A DNA stretch of 64,000 nt from Proales similis (taxonomy: Eukaryota > Rotifera > Eurotatoria > Ploima > Proalidae). Shown here piece after piece: positions 19,333-31,622 of this stretch. The first letter of the stretch is position 1, and every line of letters starts with the position of its first letter. The notes beneath the pieces were generated by a model. The model was given only the letters and a program-made list of their open reading frames with translations. It searched no databases and was not told the origin of the DNA. The stretch spans positions 806,001 to 870,000 of the forward strand of contig JAGVRJ010000004.1 in assembly GCA_019059635.1 (NCBI GenBank), read 5' to 3'. Position numbers and translations under genes: made by a program.

Positions 19333-22300
19333 TTAGTAGTTGCTTGCTTTCTCGTCGTACCACTGGTCGGGCACTTCTAATAAATAGCGGTCGATGGCGT
19401 TTATGAAGCGTTTTCGATAGACCTCTGGCGATACAATGGTCGGCATTTTGCCCTGGCCGCTGATGGTCGACTCGACTCGTTTGATGTAGGTCTCCACTTT
19501 CTTGTCCCATGTGAACACGCGTAGATAGTCTAAGACAAATTGAAATGCTGATTCAAACTAAAACACCGAAATTTGCGACAAAATTCTACCGATTATGCCG
19601 ACAAATATCATTCTGTTGTCTTCGTCGAAGCCGCAGAGGAGCGAATAGTCCATAATGAAATTGCTGCTCAAGAAACGCGAGTCCGAGTCGATCGCTTTCA
19701 TGAGAACGTTCTTTGTGTGCGACTTGATATAAATGGGGCTTTCAAACGTCCCTTGGAAAATCCAACACCGATTAGAGGAGAGTGAGAGAACGGCTGGCTG
19801 TCCAGCATTTACAATTGAGAAAGTTCTCGTCGAGTAGGACAAGTTCGCCAGGATCGGTGTCTAGCTTTGAGCTGGACGACACGTTCACGAGGCGATTTCG
19901 TTCCGAGCCTTTCAAATCGAAGACGGGCGAGCACTTCTTGGAGTAGAGCAGGTTCTCCATAACAATTATGTCGATTTTGGCCGCTTTGGATGCAATCGAA
20001 GACGTGCTCTTCACCAAACAGATCCTGTAGGCGCCGACTATTTTGGCCAGTGCAGTCGGTTGCTTCAAAATTCGTGCCAAGAGCAGAGAATTAGGAGAAT
20101 CCTTCAAACGGACGAGCTCAAGTTGTTCTTACATTCGCTTCGATCGACTTGATTAAATAATGAACGTAATTGGGCGCAAACGTAACAAACGAATGAACTT
20201 CGGAGCGAGAGATCTCTTTGATTATAAAACGATTGTCGAGCGTCTTTCTAAAACGCGAGTTCGATTTGCCGCCTTTGGCCTCCCAGTTTTTACATCTGAA
20301 CAGCGAATGGATGAACCTTAACGAAAATGGTTGTCGTCAACCAAAATCGCACGCTCGAGATGATCAATTATTTACTTTTCCTCTTCGTCGGGCATCACCA
20401 AACTGCGCAGTCGACGAAACAATTCGGCGTGATAGGCTTTACAATAGAATTTGGCCGAGCTGTCGTTGAACTCTATGAGAATGCGATCAGTCAATCAAAC
20501 GTAAATGCGATCATCCAACGTTCAAAGGGGAGGCTTACGATGTTCAAAATGAACAGAGCGGTTGATGGCCGACGAAAAGTTCCCATCCGAATCGACTTAA
20601 AACCAGATTAATAAATTTGATGAAAAAAGCGAATGACGGGCAAACGAAGCGATTACTTGTTGCAGTCGATTGACTTTCGGCAAAGTAGTGCTCGAATTGA
20701 ACCAGTTTATTCAACTCGATGTTTGCCTGCAATTGAAGAAAGTCGAAGTATTCTCGCGAGCTAAATTCCATCCAATTAGTCTTTTTTTTTCAATAAACAA
20801 GCAAAAAGGCGGCACTGGCCATCACCTGAGCGAAAATGCCACTATTGAGCTTAGATTCTTGTCGTTCACATAGTAGGCTGATTCACTGTTGAGCAAGTAG
20901 TGCTCTTCGTCTGGAAACGGCGATTTGAGCGGCTGGAATCCAGAGCCGGGCATGAAGTTGGCGATCAGACGCTTAAAATGACCAGAGGTCTTGGACTGCT
21001 CTTCGCCCAGCTCGGGCGTCTCTGATCGCTCGTTATCGCCCGATTCGCCTTGATTTTCTTGCTTCTTCTCCATTGTGCCCAGTTTTCCTGTTTTTTCGTT
21101 GAAAATTTTCATCATTCAAGAACATGGTTCGAAGGAAAGATGCAAATGCATACGCAACATTAGCAAATGACAACAACATTCAACAAAAAGCCAAACGCCC
21201 TCAATCTCAAATCAATCAATCAATCAATCAATCACAACGATCTTTTCACATGCAACAAACAACAACTATTCCTTCTTAATGAATACTAACTGTAGCGGAA
21301 TATTCGCTGGCTGGGACCGGTCTTAGTCTCAGACTCTGCAAGTTTCTCGTACATGAGCGATTCATGCCCAATTTAAGAAACTGAATTCTTGAATAAAACT
21401 TTCACTTACCGAGAACGCACTCTTCCTCGCAGGAGTTCTTGCTCCTCTCGTTCAGACTCGAGCCGTCCATGCTGCTTTCAGACGCCGCCTTGACCAAATG
21501 AGTTGAGAATTTCTGACCAATAAAGCTCTCCAGATCGCTTACGTCGTCGCTCTTGGTCTTTTTGAAAAACTCGCTGATCTTGTTATTCCACAAGACAACA
21601 CTGTTTGCGATGAACTTTTTCAAATCGATCAAGAGCATTTCAATCTCTTGATAGTCCACGTGAAATGCGTTGAATTTTTGACTGCCAGCTGGGTCGCCGT
21701 CGGCGCCATCTCCGGACGGAATTTGAAACGCAAACACATTATTTATGAGAATCACATTGTCCTCGCTGATTGACGCTTCGTTTTGTCCGGTCAGTTTCAA
21801 ATTGATTTGCTCTATTTTGCTCCTCAGCGTGTTGTCATTGTTCAATTGGCGAACAAAATATTCGAGCTTTTGTATTTGCCTCTCGCTCAGGTTGTGATCT
21901 TGGAAGGGAGAGAGAGAGAGTATTTAGACTCCACTTGAGGGCAGTTGAGGCTTTTCATTACCTTTGAGCGAGTTGATGCGCTCGGTCAGAGTGGTAAATA
22001 GCCAGAGGCCTTTTTCAAACAAATCGCGAATCTCTTCGATGTACTCGTTGCGTGGCCGTGCGTATCCCTTCAATTCAGCGTAGTGAGTGTCAAAAAAAAA
22101 CAAAGATTTAGCTGCAAGCGTATTGGTCTACCTGTCCAGTTAGAGGCACTTGGGGCAGAGTCAATTTGCGCAGCTCGATTGTCGACAGAGAGAACACAGT
22201 GACCAGATTCTTGTATCTGAAGTATTGGTAATGATCCTGGAACAGAGAGTGATTGCATTCGGCGCAGTTTTTCTCGTTCAGCTGGCGATAGCTTTTTGCA

Positions 22301-25300
22301 TGGAAAGTCAATTCTAAAAACTTGGCCAACGAATACGACCACGTGTTTGGAGACATGGCCAGTTTGTTGGTCGATTTGTTGCAAATCTTGCACACGCTCC
22401 ACATGAATATGTTTATGTCGTCATAGTTGGGCTGCTGGCCCTCTTCGGGCATTTTTGCTGACGCACTGTTTGAAGTCGCCTTGAGCTCAGGCATTGGCTC
22501 CGGCGATTTTCTATCTGCGCTCTTCTCTTCCCTTTTGGCACTGCCGCCACTCATCATCGAAGTCACCGACAAGATGGGCGTCGACAATGAGCTTTTGCCG
22601 TTGGCTGTCGGCTTCTTTTCTTCTGATTTCGGGTTCTGCTTGCTACCAACTGACACAGGTGTGCTTGAGTAATGCGAAGCGGGCACCACGCTCATTCTGA
22701 TTGTTATCTTTTGCATGTCATGAACAAAGCTAGATTCGAATTAAGAATTAAACCAGTCCGAACAGAGAGAGAGAAAGAGGGAGGGATGGCCAGACGGCGC
22801 GGTTAGACTTACGCTCTTGTGTGATGAATCATGAGGCAATCGCACATTTCATTGTTGCATCGGTGTCCGATTCTGAAGCAGTTTTTGGCCAGGAAACTGC
22901 CCAAGGTCATGTCGTTCTCACCGTAGAACTTCATGTTGATTATTTTTGCCTTGTGACAAGTGTTGGGAAACACAGGCGATGTGACGCATTGAGTGCTGAA
23001 CAACACAGCCAGCGACTGCGCGTTGAACACATGCAGACAGTCCAAATGGCCTGAAGAACTATTCATCGAATTGAGCCGGTTCTCTTCTTCGAGGGCCATT
23101 CGTTTTGTTTGCAGACTGGCAATTCCTCCTCTCGACTTGAAGTCAGCGTAAAGCTTTCTCACTTCGCCCCGGTTCTCTTCCTTTATGATGTGAATGAGAA
23201 GAAAATCGTGCGCGTCCTCATTCATCAACTCCTTTTGCGCTTCAATTTCACTCTGCTCTTGCTGCTCTGATTTACACGGCTGCTCTAGCTTGTTGGTGAA
23301 AATGTTCGAGTAGGAGAACTGATTATCGCTCGACGACAAATACTTGAGAATAGAGTCGTCCGCTTCCGGCTTGAGAATGTAGGGAATTTTATGGGCCACA
23401 AACGGCGAGCAAGACAACGGTATCTCATCAATCAGGGCCTGAATTCTTTTCAGAACGTAATTTTGGTCGGAAAAATCCAACTCTTGCTCGCCTAGTGCAG
23501 GCGGTAGAACGAATCGATCGCTGAGCTGCTGCTCCATATCATTTTCGAGCGTGAAATCAGCATATTTGTCGGTGATAAAGGCAAGCTCCAATTTGGAATT
23601 GTAGCACAAATAGATCATGAAGCGAATGATGTCCTTGATTATTTTGAGCTCCTCGAGGCAGCTCCCTCGGATTAGGACCGTGCATCCAAGATTGGTCGGA
23701 GTGCCTTCGAAGTACATGAGCGGCTTTGTTCGGCCGCTGCTCATTTTGTGCTGTTTGACATGAAATCGCGAGCAGAAGCCCAGCTTCGGCTTTCGCATCA
23801 AATCGTCTATCGAATACATTGGATCTGCTTGCAGGAATCGCGCAAGTTTGTCCATTATTGAGCTTTTTACGTTCAGTACCAAACTGGTGCCCGACTGGAG
23901 AAAGTATTCTTGGGCGATTCTAAATCAAAGAGAGAGTACATATAACTTGTAAGCGTTGCGTGCAAACTGAAAGTTCTACTTGCCTGGCGACGCTTTTTTC
24001 CACCACAAGAATCTCCGGATTTTGTCGCAGCAACAGCTTGGCGCAGTAGTTTCGCAAGAACTGCGCCTCTGCGTTCAAAACAGGCTCGATTGAGCAGAAT
24101 TTCTCCTCGCTGCGCTGGTATTCGATCGAGGAGCGGTAGAGAAGGACTTTCGGGTTGGTCAGATCGCTCTTCATGTGTCGGTGAGTGATATTCTTGGTGA
24201 ATACGAGGCCGTGCACCACTCGGGCGTCTCTACGCTCGCCGCATGAGCAAAGTTTTTTCACTTTTATGTAGCTGCGTATGTCCATCGAGTCGTTGTCGTG
24301 CTTGACGTCCGGCTTTACTCTGTCGACGCATTCGGTTATGATCGGGTAGAGAATATCGAACCATTCTGGGTCGACACTGTGCAGCTCGAGCAAATAGCGC
24401 AGCATTTTCGTGTGCAGCTTTTTGTGAATTTGGCTCAGGTGATCAACCACTTGACTCAGGCTCTTTGACTCGCTCCTTTTCACAGGAAGTTCGATCTCTG
24501 AAGAGACGATGCTGAAATTCTGCAAATAGGGCGGGTCGTTGATCGGCTTCGCCACCTGTTCGACTGTGAATGGTCAGACTCAAATTTGTCAGGTTTAGGG
24601 CTTAGGAGCTCACTTTTGGCCATTGGAACATGCGAGGGTTCCTCTGCGTTCGGCTGGTTCAATACGGAACTGGACTTTGGGTCCGAAAGGCTGCTCAAGC
24701 TGCACGCGGGCGAGTCGTTTTGATTGGTCGCATTCGACTCGGCTATGATAGAGGCAGATTGAATAAATCGGTGATTGTGCGATTGAGTTCAAGTCACCTT
24801 CTGTGAGACTCTGGTAAAGTGGAAGCTCTTTGATCCACTCCGGGCCTTCGTCGTTCGCTTGCATGCTTGTTTTTTTCTTCATTTCCATTGCGCCGACTTG
24901 AAAGTTTAACGAACTCTTAAAGAGGAATGTTCAAAAATAGTGTCTCGTTGTTCAAAATGGCATCGTCAAATAGGCATCTTACCGGACCAGGCTTGTAAAG
25001 CGAGTCGTCGTTGAGAAACTCTTGCGGCGTAGCTGTTGAAGTGCCCATGAAATATTGATTCATGCTGTCAGCCAGACTGCTGTTGTTGTTTCCGCTCTTG
25101 TAAACGCATTCTAACCAACGGCCTTGGACGAGCGCCTCGCCAAACACGATCGCTTGGTCTCTGTTTCATGCCTCAAATGTCAAACGAGTCAGTTTCTGTG
25201 CAATGCTCCGTGCGTCCTTACATTGAAACGGCCTTCTTCCTCATCATCCAGTCGACTAGTTCACGGCCAGCTATGCAGTTGTTGATTCGCTTGAATTTGC

Positions 25301-26972
25301 TTATGTTCCGGGTTCGAAATGTCAGGCCGTCAGAGGTGTGATATATTTCAGTCCAAAGTGTTCGCAGTTCTTCCGAGTTCTTTTCGCATTTTAATTAACC
25401 TTCAGCGACCGAGTGGGTTGGACAGATGAGAGAGGCTTACGTTGAAGACCAGCATCTTTATTTCGGTCTCGGGCGACTTTATATCGTAATCCTTGTTCTC
25501 GGTGACCTCGAAAGGATTGTTGCCCTTTGCGTTAGAAGTGATAAACTCGACCGGATCGATGACTGGCTCGTTAAGACTTTCGCTTGACGGCGACTGAGGC
25601 CGCCGATTCAAACTCGGACTCATCGACGCGGCCGATTCGACTTTTCTCAAGCCATCGCTGCTCGACTCGCTTGTTCCGGTTTCAACTTTGGCAAGAGATT
25701 TGCGACTTGCAACGTCAGACTCGATTCAGTTGAGCTCACCTGTCTGACTTGCTTGCACCAAGGAAAGCCTTTTCATGAGCTCACCAAATGAACCGCTGCT
25801 TGACTTGAGCTCGCCTTTTTCCATTTGGCCAATAAACGAACAACAAAAACCACAAGCTCGAAGGTTTCCTTAACCGAACCATATTCATGTTAGAGGAAAA
25901 AATCAGACGTCGGCCTGGTGGATTCAGCTCACCAGTTGTACCCGGCCAGATAAGCTGACTAGGAATTTCAAAGTCAGAGCAGCGTCCGCAAAAGATTTGA
26001 CCACACACGCGGCAGTGCTATTCGACCGCAAACAAAGCCGATTAAGTGAATTGTGTTGATGAAGGCAAATGGCAAGTAGGAGGATGAAGCATCCAATAGC
26101 GCTCATCCTTTTACTGCGCAGCAAAGCAAAAAACTTGAATTTACATGGCGTCGTCTGAACGTAGTGAACTTTTCATTGCACTCGTAGCACTCCTTTACTT
26201 GATGATCGGGCATCCAGAACTGCTTTGAAAAGTTCGCTTGCGACTCGGCGGCTAGACGAGCATCTCCAGGAGTCCGTTGCTGCTCGTTTGGCGTGGGTCG
26301 ATTTCGCAGCGCGTAGATATTGTGCAGAAAGCTTGAAATGTGGTGACCGTCTGTGCTGTTGGCAACGCCAGGCTGGCCTTGCGATTCAGCATTTCGTTTC
26401 GGATTTTCGCTTTCGCTTGTAGACTCCTGGCTCATTTTTACCGCACTCGGCGTCTTTTTGTTTAGAGTCAGGAAATTGCCGAGCTTCTGTCAAACGAACG
26501 TTTAATAAGCGATTTTAGAAAATTTCAGATTTAGAGGCACCTTGGGCTTTCTGCCTTGCTTCGGATCGGGCTGTACAAGAGTGACTACGCTTGCTTGCCT
26601 CTGCTCGCTATTCTCATCTCCTTAATGTGTTCGAACAGGACTTGAATTATTTTTAGCGACTTGAATCATTGTTGATGCTGATGATGGTGTGGGCGAATAT
26701 AATTTGGGATTATTATCATAAGATCGCATAAAAAGCCGAATGCGAGAGCGGAGGACGGGAGGGGGGTTTGACTAGTTGATGGCGAAATACTTACGGCTGT
26801 TGATTTGAGTTTGTCTTGCAAGATCAGACGCAAGCGATGAGCTGGATTTGGATTTCGACAGCTGCTCAGTTGGCTGATCTGATCTGTTCATGTTTGTCTT
26901 GTACGGACCGAATCGGCCATAATTTAGAGCAGGTGAATTGGACGGCTTGCTCATAAGACGCTGCTCACTCAA
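19333..26972 (-). CDS. PIKFYVE: 1-phosphatidylinositol-3-phosphate 5-kinase (PIKfyve/Fab1)
   Basis: Makes PI(3,5)P2 on endosomes and lysosomes. Many short exons on the minus strand. In order: a low-complexity N-terminus (MSKPSNSPALNYG, about 26.95 kb); a FYVE zinc finger (WMPD, then RRR and HCRVCGQIFCGRC, 26.15-25.93 kb); a DEP domain (GRELVDWMMRKKAVS...IVFGEALVQGRWLECV, about 25.28-25.08 kb); the TCP1/Cpn60-like region (LCSCGERRDARVVHGLVFTKNI; MYFEGTPTNLGCTVLIRG, 24.5-23.6 kb); a cysteine-rich segment; and the C-terminal PIP kinase domain (VMENLLYSKK, FDLKGSERNR, NFIMDYSLLCGFD). The end GQGKMPTIVSPEVYRKRF is diagnostic of the family. I did not resolve every exon junction, so length is not given. 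The first ATG is uncertain. Confidence 0.93.
21206..21234. repeat. (AATC)n microsatellite
   Basis: About seven tandem copies of a 4-base AATC/ATCA motif inside an intron of the PIKfyve gene. Confidence 0.9.
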
Positions 26973-27660
26973 GCTTTATATTCGAATTTTGAAGTAAATT
27001 TTCTATTTTCGCTGGCTTCTTTTTGTTCTCTTGGTCGATAATCGCTCGCAAGTCACAAGTGTGCTTGATGGATGACAACAAGATCGACAATGTGGCAAAG
27101 TGAGCAAAGCAATCACATAATAATGAGTTTTGGCCACAATCATGCGTCATGAAAGAAAACGAGTCGTTACCTGAGGAGAAAGATAAGATCTTGGAGCATA
27201 TCTTGGTGAGAGCGAGCGAGGGCGAGTTGTAACCAGCTGCAGATAGTTTGCATGGCTTTTCGTGATGCATTCAAACCTAACTCGTAGAAACAAAAGAGAC
27301 CCCAAAACCGAGCAAATATTGGTCTTGTCGATATTTTTCTTCGAGACTCGAGTTACTCTGAAGATAATTGTAAAACATTTTCAAAGCAACATGTGGCCTT
27401 TCAAAAAAAAAAACAAAGCAAAAATGGCTCTTTGTTCGAGAAAAGTGAATCTCTTTTCTCTTTATTTATTTATTATTTGATTAGGTGACACGTGAGAATT
27501 AGGCAAGCAAGTCAGTTTGGAGCGTTCTTGTCAGCAATCAAGGCTAGGAAGACTCTCGTTTACAGCTGATTATTTTGGCTTGGCAATCGTCGCTCTCTGC
27601 TAGCCGTCGTCTAAATTGGATCCGAATTCGAATGCGACCAAATTGAAGCAATCGTCTAGT
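26973..27660. other. Upstream region of PIKfyve and 3' end of JMJD6
   Basis: About 690 bp with no supportable gene. The part next to PIKfyve probably holds its promoter and leader; the part near 27,600 is the JMJD6 3' UTR. An A/T-rich stretch around 27,400-27,480 has no coding character. Confidence 0.4.
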
Positions 27661-29274
27661 TTATAAATACCTTTTGCTGGGAATCGGGTCTGAGGGCTCT
27701 TTGGTCTCCGGCTCACTTTCACTCTCTTCGCTGCTACTGCTACTACTGCTGCTCGAGCTGTCCGAAGAGCTGTCGGACTGCACTCCAAGATCGACATTCT
27801 CGTCTATCTTGTCCGCTATTTCAATTAGGTCGGGTCGTATTTTCTTTTCAGACAATCAATATGCATGAGCAGATAAAAATCGCAACACGCTTCGCTTACT
27901 TTTAATTCCTGGTACCATTTTTTGGCTAATTTGGGTCGATTCTTGATTGTTTTGTTCCAGACGACTGGAAAGTTGACTGTGGAACAGTAGTTTTGGGTGA
28001 CGGCCACAGTAAGGTCAAGATTGAGAACAACATGCCACCATCCGCCCGGAACAAATATTGTCTCGCCTGGCCTTTGAATGCACTCAATCTTCAAGGTTTC
28101 CGCTCGTATAAGACACAGACAGAAAGGTAGCCGGAAGAAAAGTGTGTTTGAGTTACGGGTGCAAACTCTTTTGGCCACGAGGCCGATTTGACTCGAGGAT
28201 AAATGATTCTGAACCAAGTGATTCCTTCGTCGCTCTGCTTCCAACCTTCTTGTCTATCGACTTTGAGAAGTTCACGGGGCGTGTTGGTAGGGAATAGGCA
28301 CCATCTTTTGTGGCCATGGACCAGGGCGTTCCACGCGCTCGTACCCAACGGGTCGATATGAATTCCGGTGCCTGATCGAGCAGGACCGATCACGAACCAG
28401 CTATATTTAGATGAGAACGAAAAAGCTCAAAGCAAATACTCGGCATTTAGGGTTTTTCTTTCTCACCGATAGGGAGGGCGCTTTTTTTCGCCCGCATGCT
28501 GAAAGAGGTCCTCTCTGAAATACAACGGTATATCGTAATGAGACAAAAGTCTCTTTTTCTTTGGATGCTTTGAAATCGTTTTTTGTTTTATTTGAAATAC
28601 AAGCTCAAATGACTGTTTCGTGTCGCTCACCTCACCAAAACTGCTCTCAAACAAGTAAAGGGGAGAGTCGTCAACGTTTTGTTCGATATACTTGCGGTAA
28701 TATTTCATTTTCATTTTTACAGAGTAGCCCTCGTCATCCTCTCCGACTTTGAAGTATTTGTTGCGAAACTTTTTTTCTAGCTTCTGTTTGTTTCAACAAG
28801 AGTGATCGCTCGAGCAGTTTATGATTACGTTTGCACATTTGACTTACATCGAGAGTCCAGGCTTGATGCGCCTCCCAGCCGTCCTGAGCATTTTGGATTA
28901 TAACGGGCTTGTAGGGCCTCTCAAATCTTTCAATGAACTCCTCGTGTGAAACCTTGTTCATATCGATTCGTTCAATGTTGTCTGGAAGTTGATCTGCGGA
29001 CAGATCAAAATTTTTAAAGTAGTTGTATCGACGCCAATCCTCTTCATTCTTCAACTCTAGCCATCCAAATAGCCGTCGTTAGAACCAAATTTGACTTAAG
29101 GCACAAACTGAACCAATCCTTACCAGAGCGCGCTTTCTCTTTCACAGATTTTATTCTTTGGTAGTATTTTTTCGTGCCCATCTCTGCTTTTTCAATCGAT
29201 TCGCTCCAATAATTGAAATCTTACAATGCAGAAATGTGAGATGGGATGCGTTTGGAGCGAAACTAACCCGACAT
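27661..29274 (-). CDS. JMJD6: JmjC-domain arginine demethylase / lysyl hydroxylase
   Basis: Fe(II)/2-oxoglutarate oxygenase acting on RNA-processing proteins and histones in the nucleus. The order matches animal JMJD6: [42 protein letters not shown], the JmjC core [15 protein letters not shown] (iron ligands His and Asp), TFxxIYP-like [19 protein letters not shown] (third ligand His), NFPVVWNKT, and a poly-serine/acidic tail before the stop. The longest model starts at 29274 with a 7-base exon (ATGTCGG), a 50-bp intron, then [14 protein letters not shown]; an ATG inside that exon at 29181 is an alternative start. It is head-to-head with TRAPPC13, 287 bp apart. Confidence 0.94.
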
Positions 29275-29561
29275 TTTGTTACCTTGTTGTTGTTGTTGAC
29301 TCCTTTTATTCAAACTTAACTCAATTCTTTCTTTTTACGAACAAAATAAGAGCCGAGCTGATCTTTTATTCCTTAATTTTGAAGAACATTTTTTGATCCC
29401 TGAGGTTTTCTGTTGAGTCGAGGCCAATTCTGAAAGGTTTTTCCAGTTTATTGTTGCATTAATTCTGTCAATTTGTTTCATTATTCAGAGGTTGGACTCT
29501 TATAAATTTTGACGCAAGTCCCATAGTCAACTCAAGTCAGAAGCAACATTTTTTGACGCTG
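29275..29561. promoter_or_regulatory. Candidate bidirectional promoter, JMJD6 / TRAPPC13
   Basis: 287 bp between two divergent start codons. No clear TATA box in either direction was recognised; the spacing alone suggests a shared promoter. Confidence 0.45.
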
Positions 29562-31231
29562 ATGGACTCTGGCAACCGACCTCAGCTTGTGACTCTGAAA
29601 GGTTAGCTTAAAATCTGAATCTAGATCATATTCAAATACAAATCCTGTGCTCATGCAAGTCATGCGGCTTTTGCGGCCAAGTTTCAAATCTTTGCCGTCA
29701 CTGCCATTTGACAGTTTGGCTCCGGCCGAGCACTTTGCCCATCGTCTGTGTGAAAATGTGGCGAGTCCAGCTCCTGCGGTCGAGAACAATTTGTTCGCCT
29801 GCACCGACATGCTCCAAATTCCGCAGAATTTCGGGTAATTAACAAAACATCTCAACAAAGTTGCTGAGTGAAGAGCGGATGGCTCATGCGAATTGGAATA
29901 GGAATTTGTACATTGGCGAAACGTTCGTGAGCTACATTTGTGTTCACAATCACAGCACAAGTGAAGTGAACAACTTGTCGGTCAAGGTCGAGCTTCAGAC
30001 CAACAGTCAGAAAGTAGAGATGGTGATGAGGAAAAAGTCAGAGGCAGCTAAAAAGCTTGCACCGGACGAGAAGTTCGACTGCATGGTCGAACACGACGTC
30101 GCCGAGCTCGGCAATCACATGTAGACTGCTATTCTCAAGTTTTCGTTATCTGCTCTAATTAACTCGGCGTGTTGAAGACTCATTTGTATTGTGAGCTACT
30201 CCAACGATCAGATGGAGAGCATGAGCTTTAAAAAGTTTTATAAATTCGTCGTCTCCAAACCGTTCGAAATTGTGCCAGCCTTTCCGATTGTAAGCCCGCA
30301 TTTTCATTTCGCTTCGTTTCTCACATTTTTTGTTTAGTCAAACTCGGCGCGTAAAAACGACATCTTGTTCGAAGCCCAGATTCAGAACATAACCAACACG
30401 GAGCTGTTTATTGAGCAAGTTAAACTCGAACCAACATCCGGTGAGCTCCGAGTAAAGCGGTTCGAATCTGAAGAACAAAGGTTCGAAGCATAGATCATCT
30501 CACCAACTTGCGGTCAGCTGATTAGATTCTAAAAGGGGCTGCCTTCTCAAGCCGAACGAAATTCAACAGTACTTGTTCTCAGTCGGCTTCGATACGGAAG
30601 ATCAGCGGCCTTCGACAATTGGCAAACTAGACATTAGTTGGCGAAACTATTTCGGCGATCAAGGTCACTTGCAAACCCATCCGATCGCTTACACAGTAAG
30701 TTATCTAGCCAGCTGCCTGCTGTGGGTTAGCAAAACTACTGAATTGAGCAAAGCTCGACGCGTATGGTCAACAGAGAAGAGATTTCGCTTTGAAGTTTAA
30801 TCAATTGCCCAGCCACGCGCGAATAAACGAGGCGGTTGAGTTCAGTCTGACCATTGAGAACGTCAGGTAGATTTGAAAATGGACCAATACCTCAACTTGA
30901 ATTTGACAGCCTCTAAACAGCTTGAGAGAGCTGAATTTGGGCGTGACTCTGCGCAACGAGACCAAATTTGGATTCTACTGGACCGGCGATCTCATATTCG
31001 ACTTGTCCGGACTCAAGAGCGGAACAAGCCGAACCATTCAAATCGGCCTGGTGCCTTTCCAACTCGGTCTTATTGTAAGTGGGCGCTGGCTTATGAGCTG
31101 ACAGTTGTCGTTTGTTTAATTAGCTCATGATCAAGACATTGGACGGAATTTCCGTGACCGATTTGCTCATCAAACGCATCTACGACATTCCGGCCGATCA
31201 GTCTCTATTCATTTACGAACAGATTGAGTAA
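29562..31231 (+). CDS. TRAPPC13: Trafficking protein particle complex subunit 13
   Basis: Subunit of the TRAPP tethering complex at the Golgi. Nine exons (29562-29601, 29660-29834, 29902-30120, 30178-30289, 30338-30440, 30526-30695, 30796-30866, 30921-31074, 31124-31231) give 383 residues in frame. Family landmarks: LKVMRL at the end of exon 1, then DMLQIPQNFGNLYIGETFVSY, VHNHSTSEV, HILICIVSYS, FRKF-like FKKFYKFVV, and the C-terminal beta-sandwich ending YDIPADQSLFIYEQIE. The junction of exons 1 and 2 (AAAG/TCATG) restores the conserved KVMRL motif and fixes the start. It is slightly shorter than vertebrate members. Confidence 0.94.
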
Positions 31232-31622
31232 AAATGCGCAAAAGAGCCCAAAATAAACAAAGTCGAGCGATTGTGGAGGAAACAAGTTTAATAGATTGAT
31301 CTGTACACGTTAAAAAAATGGAAGTGGAAGAGAGTTAAATTGCGAGATGAATTCATCATTTTGGGATTGTCAATTCGTATTCAACTCCGGCTGCGGTATC
31401 GAACACCGGCGGCCAAATAAATTAATTGATGCTGGACTGGTATGAGTAAGTCTTTGCTTCAACAAAAACCGGATGAAAAATTTAAAAGGCGGTTATGCGA
31501 ACTGAAAACTGTGCTGCATCGGTCAGTTGTGCTGTTGCTTTCTCTGCGACGGAGTGACTCAAATAATTTACAAGTTTGGAAATGAAAAAGCGTTCATGGC
31601 TAAATGGGCAAGGCGGGTTCAG
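31232..31622. other. Convergent intergenic region, TRAPPC13 / nuclear receptor
   Basis: About 390 bp of 3' flank for both neighbours, with an AATAAA just after TRAPPC13 (about 31251) and no gene. Confidence 0.4.

Noticed and set aside
26965..27480. Frames on both strands between PIKfyve and JMJD6
   Set aside because: AT-rich, low-complexity translations; no continuity with either neighbour.
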